From JAGMDK01 sp023128695 (GTDB lineage Bacteria; Planctomycetota; Phycisphaerae; UBA1845; Fen-1342), in assembly GCA_030628805.1 (NCBI GenBank), contig DAOVQG010000175.1, positions 1 to 9,957 of the forward strand: a stretch of 9,957 nucleotides of DNA. The letters are read 5' to 3'. The position numbers and the translations under genes are program-made. The notes below the pieces were generated by a model, which was not told the DNA's origin, ran no database searches, and saw only the letters and a list, made by a program, of their open reading frames with translations. This document shows positions 1 through 4,943 of the stretch, in pieces (positions within the stretch are counted from its first letter, which is position 1; the number at the start of each line of letters is the position of its first letter).

Positions 1-150
1 AAGCCCGTGCCACACGCCACCGGCTGGAAGCCCGTGCCACACTCCACAGGCTGGAAGCCCGTGCCACGCCCCACAGGCTGGAAGCCCGTGCCACACGCCA
101 CCGGCTGGAAGCCCGTGCCACACTCCACAGGCTGGAAGCCTGTGCCACAC
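1..150 (+). repeat. 27-bp tandem palindromic array (GGCTGGAAGCC core)
   Basis: Five full units begin at 18, 45, 72, 99 and 126, exactly 27 bp apart, and a partial unit opens the window, so the array continues to the left. Each unit has a hairpin with arms such as CACAGGCT and AGCCTGTG around a GGA loop, followed by CCACAC. There is a higher-order period: positions 1-59 and 82-140 are identical, showing duplication of an 81-bp block of three units. In frame 1 the array reads TGWKPVPH plus two variable residues, but I see no reason to think it is a gene. It ends about 20 bp before the first coding region and may have overwritten that gene's leader. Confidence 0.93.
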
Positions 151-169
151 AAACCGCGCGTGGTTCGCG

Positions 170-1117
170 GTGCTCATGTCGGTCGTGATGTTGTTGTTCT
201 GTATCTCGCCGGCCCTCGCTCAGCAGTACGAGTATGAACGCCCGGTGAGTGCCGCGCCGATTGAGGAGGACATCGGCGAGGGGTACGTCACGCCGATCGT
301 GCCGTATTACCCGCCGCGTGCCCAATGGCGTGAAATCACCGACGTCTTCGTGCTGGCGGTTGCCCTGGGTTTGGGCGCCTGGATCGTGCTCAGACTTCGC
401 AGCCGTACGGGGCTCGTCGCATTGGCGATCGGCTGTCTGGTTTATTTCGGGTTCTACCGCGAGGGGTGTGTCTGCTCGATAGGAGCGATCCAGAACGTGG
501 TCGTCGCCCTGACCGATCCGGAGGACGCCATCTCGTATGTCGTCATCGTGACCTTCTTCCTGCCGCTGGTTATGGCGGTGTTTTTCGGGCGCGTATTCTG
601 CGGCGGCGTGTGCCCGCTCGGCGCGATCCAGGAACTGGTGCTGCTCCGGCCGGTGCAGGTGCCGCGCCGGCTGGACAAGGTGCTCGGACTGTTCAAGTGG
701 GTGTATTTGGGGTTGGCGATCTGGCTGGCCGCGCTGCCGGCCGAGGAGCGCGATTTCGTCATCTGCCGTTTCGACCCGTTCGTCGGCTTCTTCCGCTTTA
801 CCGGGCCACTGGACATGATGCTGATCGGCGGCGGGCTGCTGGTGCTTGGCGTTTTCATCGGGCGACCATATTGCCGGTATATCTGTCCGTATGGCGCGCT
901 GCTGTCACTCGTGTCGCGCATATCCTGGTGGAACGTAACGATCACTCCGGACAAGGAGCTGGACTGCGGCTTGTGTGCCGAGGCGTGCCCGTACGGCGCG
1001 ATCAAGGATCTCCGTGCCGTGCGGTCGGCGTGCCTGTTCTGCGCCCGATGTTATAACTACTGCCCCCGGCAGCGTGTCCGCGCGACCGGCGGCGCGGCCC
1101 CGGCGGGAGCAGCATGA
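170..1117 (+). CDS. NapH/NosR-type membrane polyferredoxin
   Basis: This 315-residue protein probably passes electrons within the membrane or at its face. A hydrophobic leader (about 1-18, ending ALAQQ) looks like a signal peptide. About five membrane segments follow (roughly 57-76, 81-97, 120-140, 171-190, 215-232). Two cysteine signatures typical of NapH/NosR/CcoG-type proteins lie just after helices: FCGGVCPLGA (C144, C148) and YCRYICPYGA (C235, C239). C100 and C102 form an extra pair. The tail has ferredoxin-like motifs: C266/C269/C273, which lacks the usual first Cys, and a complete CxxCxxCxxxCP at C288-C298. The start is uncertain: GTG at 170 or ATG at 176 are both possible, and the codons just upstream read NRAWFAV, a plausible leader n-region without an initiator. 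It overlaps the next gene by 4 bp (ATGA), so the two are translationally coupled. The family is clear; the electron partner is inferred. Confidence 0.85.
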   Translation: MLMSVVMLLFCISPALAQQYEYERPVSAAPIEEDIGEGYVTPIVPYYPPRAQWREITDVFVLAVALGLGAWIVLRLRSRTGLVALAIGCLVYFGFYREGCVCSIGAIQNVVVALTDPEDAISYVVIVTFFLPLVMAVFFGRVFCGGVCPLGAIQELVLLRPVQVPRRLDKVLGLFKWVYLGLAIWLAALPAEERDFVICRFDPFVGFFRFTGPLDMMLIGGGLLVLGVFIGRPYCRYICPYGALLSLVSRISWWNVTITPDKELDCGLCAEACPYGAIKDLRAVRSACLFCARCYNYCPRQRVRATGGAAPAGAA

Positions 1118-2010
1118 GCAGGTCCCACCGACAGCGCACCGCGGCTGTGCTCACGGCGACGACCGGCGTGATCGCCCTACTCGCGATCGCCGTCATGGCG
1201 GTGGACAACCTCGCCGCGCTGCTGCGCACACCACAATACGAAGCACATGTGGATGATCTGCTGGAGAAAGGGGAGACCGATGCGGCCCACGCCGCCAACC
1301 TGCACGCGGTGTACGAGCGCGAGACCGCCGCCTCGCTCGGGCGTGATACTCGAACCGGATACCTCTCGTATGTTCTGCTGATATCCGCCGCCGCTTTCCT
1401 GACGTGCTCGAAATGGCTGCTCACTTTGCGCGGCTCGCACGTCGTGCCGCCGAAACAGGTCTTGGCACAACTCGCGGCTGTCGAACCCGACTCAACTTCG
1501 GAAGACGTGTGTGAATCCAAGTCAATCAGCCTGCCCATCGCCGAGCAGGTCGACCTGTCGGCGGTCGGCGAGATAGTGGCTCGTATGGGCAGCGCCCGCG
1601 ACGCGACGATCGCGATTTTGCACGGGATTCAGGACCACTACCGCTATCTGCCGCAAGCAGCTTTGCGGCGAGTTTGTGAGATCACCGAGATCGCGCCGGC
1701 GCAGCTTGCCGGCGTGGCGTCGTTTTTCCCGCAGTTTCGTCGCACGCCGATCGGCGAACATGTTGTCAGGGTTTGTCACGGCACCGCCTGTCACGTGGCC
1801 GGCGCTCCGCATATCAGTGCTGAATTACGTCGCCGCCTGCACATTGGGCCGGATGAAGACACTGACGCCGAGCGGAAGTTCACGATCCAGACTGTCCCGT
1901 GCCTGGGGTGCTGCACGCTGGCGCCGGTGGTGCAAATCGATCAGGTCACGCACGGGCATACGCGCCCGGATGATGTGTCTCAACTCTTGAAGAAGAGCCG
2001 CGGGCTTTAG
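1114..2010 (+). CDS. Membrane-anchored NuoE/HydC-type [2Fe-2S] subunit
   Basis: The C-terminal half (about 145-292) is a thioredoxin-fold [2Fe-2S] subunit of the NuoE/HydC/HndA family. Expected ligands are C221 and C226 (CHGTAC) and C263 and C267 (PCLGCC), followed by LAPVVQID and a TRPDDVSQLL ending that matches the family's LTPE-type tail. Family members are normally soluble and about 150-180 residues. This one is 298 because of an N-terminal extension with two hydrophobic helices (about 10-37 and 83-104) flanking a charged loop of about 45 residues. The extension should place the cluster domain at the cytoplasmic face beside the polyferredoxin, whose stop it overlaps by 4 bp. The last six residues (KKSRGL) and the TAG stop come from a palindromic repeat, so the native C-terminus may have been slightly longer. 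The domain is secure; the membrane tether is inferred from hydrophobicity. Confidence 0.88.
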   Translation: MSRSHRQRTAAVLTATTGVIALLAIAVMAVDNLAALLRTPQYEAHVDDLLEKGETDAAHAANLHAVYERETAASLGRDTRTGYLSYVLLISAAAFLTCSKWLLTLRGSHVVPPKQVLAQLAAVEPDSTSEDVCESKSISLPIAEQVDLSAVGEIVARMGSARDATIAILHGIQDHYRYLPQAALRRVCEITEIAPAQLAGVASFFPQFRRTPIGEHVVRVCHGTACHVAGAPHISAELRRRLHIGPDEDTDAERKFTIQTVPCLGCCTLAPVVQIDQVTHGHTRPDDVSQLLKKSRGL

Positions 2011-2126
2011 CCCGCGCGGTGCTCCGCAAGAGAGGACCATAACAGGTCGCGAACGACCGCGCGGGCTGAAGCCCGCGGCTCTTCCTCGAGTACCGCGCGG
2101 GCTGAAGCCCGCGGCTCTTCCTCGAG
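1987..2126 (+). repeat. Composite palindromic repeat, one direct and two inverted units
   Basis: A direct unit (1987-2030; CCGCGGGC and GCCCGCGCGG arms around TTTA, then GCTCCGCAAG) is followed by a spacer and two inverted units at 2056-2090 and 2092-2126. The inverted units are nearly identical and 36 bp apart, each ending CGGCTCTTCCTCGAG. The direct unit supplies the stop codon of the NuoE-type gene. The frame of that gene stays open through the whole block after the stop into the next coding region, with no ATG, GTG or TTG until 2149. A similar direct-spacer-inverted block occurs at 7547-7645. Confidence 0.85.
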
Positions 2127-2148
2127 CACCGGCGAAATCCGGCTCGGG

Positions 2149-2400
2149 ATGGGTTCGTGCTGTATCGCCAACGGCAGTGACAATGTCCACGACGCACTAC
2201 ATGAAGCCCTCACCGTCACGGGCTCGAACGCCTTGGTAAAGCGTGTCGGCTGCGTGGGCATGTGCCACCAGACGCCGTTTCTTGAGATCATAGCTCCCCA
2301 GCAGCCGGCGGTACTCTACAGCCGCGTGCGGCCGGAACATGTGAAAACCATTGTCCGCCGGCATTTCAAGCCGAACGGCCTAGCAGTCTGTCGGACTTAG
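2149..2400 (+). CDS. N-terminal [2Fe-2S] domain fragment of the flavoprotein
   Basis: This 83-residue piece matches the thioredoxin-like [2Fe-2S] domain that begins HydB/HndC-type flavoproteins: GSCCIANGS with C4 and C5, then VGCVGMC with C35 and C39, then a VRPEHVKTIVRRHF helix. ATG 2149 is the only start in frame, but the codons just before it (GEIRLG) look like the first strand of the same domain, so the native start was probably further upstream and lost when the palindromic repeats arrived. No good ribosome binding site precedes the ATG. The last four residues (AVCRT region) and the TAG stop lie inside the MITE-like element. It could still be made as a free small ferredoxin-like protein. 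Confidence 0.6.
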   Translation: MGSCCIANGSDNVHDALHEALTVTGSNALVKRVGCVGMCHQTPFLEIIAPQQPAVLYSRVRPEHVKTIVRRHFKPNGLAVCRT

Positions 2401-2508
2401 CCGTTTTGTGGCTTTCTATGCCTCTCTTCGGTGTCTGGACCCTGGGGTGCCGACCCACATGGGCGCGCTCCCACGGTGTTTTCGAACCCTAAGTCCGATA
2501 GACTGCTA
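2381..2508. mobile_element. 128-bp MITE-like element with TA target duplication
   Basis: The ends are near-perfect inverted repeats: GCAGTCTGTCGGACTTAG on the left and CTAAGTCCGATAGACTGC on the right, 17 of 18 positions pairing. Each end is flanked by TA, as expected for IS630/Tc1-mariner-type elements, which duplicate a TA target. The 88-bp interior encodes nothing recognisable, so this is a non-autonomous element needing a transposase elsewhere. Removing the element and one TA (126 bp, 42 codons) restores one continuous frame reading KPNGL-TRRLRN across the linker between the [2Fe-2S] and FMN domains, which strongly supports insertion into a once intact gene. The left end brings an in-frame TAG. 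Confidence 0.85.
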
Positions 2509-3183
2509 ACGCGGCGGTTGCGAAACACCGTCGCCACGGCGGTGGATATCTTGCGCGACGACGGGACGCGCCACGCCGTGGCCGAGCGCGTGATCGAACT
2601 GCGCGACCCGCCGGTAGCCGCGTTTCTCGATCGTCAGAAGCATATCGCTACGGAGCACTACGGAAACCTCGACCCACTCGACCTCGATGAATACCTGGAG
2701 CGCGACGGATTCCAGGCTCTCCGGCAGTGCCGCCAGCTCTCGCCCGAGCAGATCATCGCGCAGATCAAGCGCAGCGGGCTCCGCGGCCGCGGCGGAGCGG
2801 GCTATCCAACTTGGCAAAAGTGGACCAAAGTACGCGCGGCGGGGACCGGCAATGGCTTGACAACCAGTGAGACGAAATACGTCATCTGTAACGGCGACGA
2901 AGGCGATCCCGGAGCGTTCATGGATAGGATGCTCATGGAATCCTACCCGTACCGCATTATTGAAGGCGTCGCGATCGCCGCATTGACTACTGGCGCGACG
3001 GAGGGTTATTTCTACATCCGTGCTGAATATTTGTTGGCTGTCGAGCGCATCACAGAAGCGCTGGATCGCTGCATAGAAGGCGGTCTGCTCGGCGATCAGC
3101 TCCGCCTACATGTGGTGCGAGGAGCCGGAGCGTTCGTCTGCGGCGAGGAAACCGCTCTGCTGGCGTCGATCGAAGGTCGCCGC
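2431..3183 (+). CDS. FMN/NADH-domain fragment of the flavoprotein
   Basis: After 26 residues encoded by the MITE-like element, the protein reads as the front of a NuoF-type flavoprotein. A glycine-rich FMN motif, GLRGRGGAGYPT, lies at about 116-127, NGDEGDPGAFMDR at 154-166, and the nucleotide-site motif GAGAFVCGEETAL at 231-243. Homology stops at about residue 251 (SIEGRR), where the family continues into a conserved proline-rich PPFP and NNVET stretch that is absent here. The open frame itself runs on to a stop at 3360 but those last residues are out of frame with the family. GTG 2431 lies inside the element and has no convincing ribosome binding site, so expression as a separate protein is doubtful. 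Confidence 0.6.
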
Positions 3184-4021
3184 GCTCGGCACCGAAACCA
3201 GCAGGGGCACCAAGGTTTTCGCCCTGGCCGGCAAGATCCGTCGCGGGGGGCTGATCGAAGTCCCCATGGGCATCACCATCCGCGAAATCGTCGAAGACAT
3301 CGGCGGCGGAGTGAAAACAGATCAATCACCGGCTGGAAGCCGGTGCCACACGGTTACTGACAATCTGAACCACATGGTTTCGGCTGGAAGCCGGTACCAC
3401 ACGTTCAAGGCCGTCCAGATCGGCGGTCCCTCCGGCGGCTGCGTGCCCGCCGAGTTGGCCGACACGCCGGTGGATTATGAAGCCCTGACCGCCGTGGGGG
3501 CGATGATGGGCTCGGGCGGTCTGGTGGTGCTTGATGAGACCGACTGCATGGTCGACATCGCCCGTTACTTCCTGACCTTTACGCAAAGCCAATCGTGTGG
3601 GCAGTGCGCCCCCTGCCGGATCGGCACGCGGCGGATGCTCGAAATCCTCGAGCGGCTCTGCACCGGCGAAGGCCGCGACGATGACCTGGACACACTCGAA
3701 CACCTGGCCCACATGGTGCAGGGAGGCAGTCTGTGCGGCCTGGGCAAGACGGCTCCGAACCCGGTGCTCACAACGCTGCGCTATTTCCGCGAGGAATACG
3801 AGGCGCATCTCGCAGGCCGCTGCCCGGCGGGCAAGTGCCAGAAGCTGATTACATATTCCGTGACTGACACATGCACGGGTTGCACACTTTGCGCCCAGCA
3901 TTGCCCGGTAGGCGCCATCGCGTTGCGGCCTTACGAGAAACACGAAATCGACACGGACAAGTGTACGCGGTGCGACGTGTGCCGAACGTGGTGTCCGGAG
4001 GATGCCATCAAGATTGTATAA
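3182..4021 (+). CDS. SLBB/[4Fe-4S]/ferredoxin fragment of the flavoprotein
   Basis: The family resumes in the next frame at ALGTETSRGTKVF. It carries an SLBB-like stretch (KIRRGGLIEVPMGITIREIV), then FKAVQIGGPSGGCVP, the N3-type cluster ligands SCGQCAPCR (about 3593-3619) with the fourth Cys in SLCGLGKTAPNPV (about 3727-3765), and two ferredoxin motifs, CTGCTLCAQHCP and CTRCDVCRTWCP, ending DAIKIV. Between GGGVKTDQ and FKAVQ, 26 residues are encoded by two palindromic repeat copies. The open frame extends upstream to GTG 3110, but that part overlaps the preceding fragment in the wrong frame and is not native. All cluster ligands are kept, which suggests the break is recent. Confidence 0.6.
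   Translation, partial: ALGTETSRGTKVFALAGKIRRGGLIEVPMGITIREIVEDIGGGVKTDQSPAGSRCHTVTDNLNHMVSAGSRYHTFKAVQIGGPSGGCVPAELADTPVDYEALTAVGAMMGSGGLVVLDETDCMVDIARYFLTFTQSQSCGQCAPCRIGTRRMLEILERLCTGEGRDDDLDTLEHLAHMVQGGSLCGLGKTAPNPVLTTLRYFREEYEAHLAGRCPAGKCQKLITYSVTDTCTGCTLCAQHCPVGAIALRPYEKHEIDTDKCTRCDVCRTWCPEDAIKIV
3327..3403 (+). repeat. Two palindromic repeat copies inside the flavoprotein gene
   Basis: Copies of the GGCTGGAAGCC family lie at about 3327-3352 and 3381-3403, 51 bp apart. The first has perfect arms, CACCGGCT and AGCCGGTG, around GGA. The read-through codes for SPAGSRCHT, a linker, and SAGSRYHT. The added sequence is a multiple of three, so the downstream frame is kept. Confidence 0.85.
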
Positions 4022-4030
4022 AAAAACCAT

Positions 4031-4196
4031 GTGGCACCGGTTCCAGCCGGTGGATACACAGGCTGGAAGCCTGTGCCACAACAATCACAGGCTGGAAGCC
4101 TGTGCCACAATAATCACCGGCTGGAAGCCTGTGCCACACAACGTAGCGGCCGGGCTCCGTACCGGCCGTCCCACCGGCTGGAAGCCTGTGCCACAC
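4031..4196 (+). repeat. Mixed palindromic array between flavoprotein and NuoG-type gene
   Basis: One inverted copy of the GGCTGGAAGCC family (4031-4053) is followed by direct copies starting at 4057, 4086 and 4115 (29-bp period) and a fourth at 4172. Between the third and fourth direct copies sits a member of the other hairpin family (4143-4170, CGGCCGG and CCGGCCG arms). The 4057 and 4086 copies form perfect 8-bp hairpins with a GGA loop. Here the period is 29, not a multiple of three. The frame of the next gene is open through this block from GTG 4031, so automated start calling could wrongly add about 62 repeat-encoded residues. Confidence 0.9.
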
Positions 4197-4216
4197 ATGA
4201 GAAGATAGCTTGCAGT

Positions 4217-4873
4217 ATGCCGCGCGTGGTCATAGACAACCAGGAAGTTGAGGTGACGCCGGGGAGTAACCTCCTCGCCGCGGCCCGCAAGCTGAAGATC
4301 GACGTCCCCGCCCTGTGCTATCACCCGGCCTGCACACCGAACACGTCGTGCATGGCGTGCCTGATGAAAATCAAGGACACCGGCCGCATCGTGCCGTCCT
4401 GCGCCACGCTTGCCGAGGACGGCATGGTCGTCGAAAGCGAGACGGACGAGATACGTCAACTGCGGCGGGCAGCGCTGGAATTGCTCCTGAGCGACCACGC
4501 CGCGCCGGTCGATGAAAAAGCGGACGGCTATCCGTATTGCGATTGCGAGAAGCGTGACTTATGTCGGCTGCGGAAGTACGCGGAGCTGTACGGTGCCGAT
4601 CCGGCACGCTATCGCGGCTCGCAACGGAAAACCGAGCGCACCTATCATCATCCTGAGATCACCTACGATCCCCGGAAGTGCATCCTCTGCGGAATCTGCA
4701 TCCAGCTCGCCCAACAGGCCGGCGAGCCGCTGGGGCTGACGCTGATCGGCCGGGGATTCGACGTGCGTGTGGACGTGCCGCTGGACGAGCCGCTCGAAAA
4801 GGCCTTGCAAACCGCCGCCCGCCGCTGTGCCGGAGCCTGTCCGACGGGGGCGTTGTCCCGGCGAAGAGAATAG
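4217..4873 (+). CDS. NuoG/HoxU-type iron-sulfur subunit, short form
   Basis: This 218-residue protein is like the N-terminal part of NuoG or HydA, or the stand-alone HoxU. It should wire the flavoprotein to a downstream acceptor. A plant-type [2Fe-2S] domain has C34, C45, C48 and C62 with standard spacing. The next segment has H94 then C108, C110 and C116, an altered form of the usual His-Cys3 cluster site, which normally has a much shorter gap after His. The last domain keeps C155, C158, C161 and C208, enough for one [4Fe-4S] cluster, while three of the four ligands of the usual second cluster are missing (A165, Q198, A201). There is no H-cluster or molybdopterin domain. ATG 4217 is chosen because homology begins at once (VVIDNQEVEVTPG) and everything upstream is repeat. 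The ribosome binding site is weak. Confidence 0.87.
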   Translation: MPRVVIDNQEVEVTPGSNLLAAARKLKIDVPALCYHPACTPNTSCMACLMKIKDTGRIVPSCATLAEDGMVVESETDEIRQLRRAALELLLSDHAAPVDEKADGYPYCDCEKRDLCRLRKYAELYGADPARYRGSQRKTERTYHHPEITYDPRKCILCGICIQLAQQAGEPLGLTLIGRGFDVRVDVPLDEPLEKALQTAARRCAGACPTGALSRRRE

Positions 4874-4875
4874 CA

Positions 4876-4926
4876 GTAGCGGCCGACGGCTCGTCGGCCG
4901 ACGGCCTGCGGGCCGCAGGCCGCTAC
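4876..4926. repeat. Cloverleaf-like palindrome between convergent genes
   Basis: GTAGC (4876-4880) pairs with GCTAC (4922-4926). Inside are two perfect 8-bp hairpins with 3-nt loops: 4881-4899 (GGCCGACG, loop GCT, CGTCGGCC) and 4903-4921 (GGCCTGCG, loop GGC, CGCAGGCC). The fold is a three-way junction. It starts two bases after the NuoG-type stop and ends 17 bp before the converging OPT stop, so it could end transcription from either side, although there is no T-tract. Confidence 0.8.
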
Positions 4927-4943
4927 AGCACGGTTAGGCCGGC

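Larger units (their letters stand above)
2149..4021 (+). pseudogene. Broken NuoF/HydB/HndC-type NADH-binding flavoprotein
   Basis: Together the three pieces make the flavoprotein that would oxidise NADH with FMN and pass electrons to Fe-S clusters. The order is N-terminal [2Fe-2S] thioredoxin-like domain, FMN/NADH domain (GRGGAGYPT, NGDEGDPGAF, GAGAFVCGEETAL), SLBB-like segment (about 3200-3310), N3-type [4Fe-4S] domain (SCGQCAPCR and SLCGLG), and a C-terminal ferredoxin domain with two CxxCxxCxxxCP motifs. The C-terminal ferredoxin points to the HydB/HndC branch rather than plain complex I NuoF. Lesions are a MITE-like insertion with an in-frame stop (2381-2508), loss of roughly 45-50 codons around the usual PPFP...NNVET region plus a frame change near 3181-3185, and an in-frame 78-bp repeat insertion (about 3327-3404). 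Without the deleted segment a normal flavoprotein is unlikely. A collapsed or erroneous assembly is the main alternative. Confidence 0.82.

Noticed and set aside
1..150. CRISPR array
   Set aside because: The units are directly adjacent with only a few variable bases, so there are no spacers, and no cas genes are present.
7..237. A 76-residue frame through the 27-bp array (TGWKPVPH repeats)
   Set aside because: It is the array read in a frame that stays open because the period is 27; it overlaps the real polyferredoxin start and has no ribosome site.
454..1005. Long minus-strand frame opposite the polyferredoxin
   Set aside because: A GC-rich shadow with no domain features, fully inside a gene with clear cysteine motifs.
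3326..4084. Minus-strand 252-residue frame opposite the flavoprotein
   Set aside because: No recognisable domain; the plus strand carries conserved cluster motifs over the same bases.
4031..4216. N-terminal extension of the NuoG-type protein to GTG 4031
   Set aside because: The extra 62 residues are encoded by palindromic repeats, and the [2Fe-2S] domain begins right at ATG 4217.
4217..4873. [FeFe] hydrogenase catalytic subunit (HydA)
   Set aside because: The protein ends right after the ferredoxin-like domain and lacks the H-cluster cysteine motifs.
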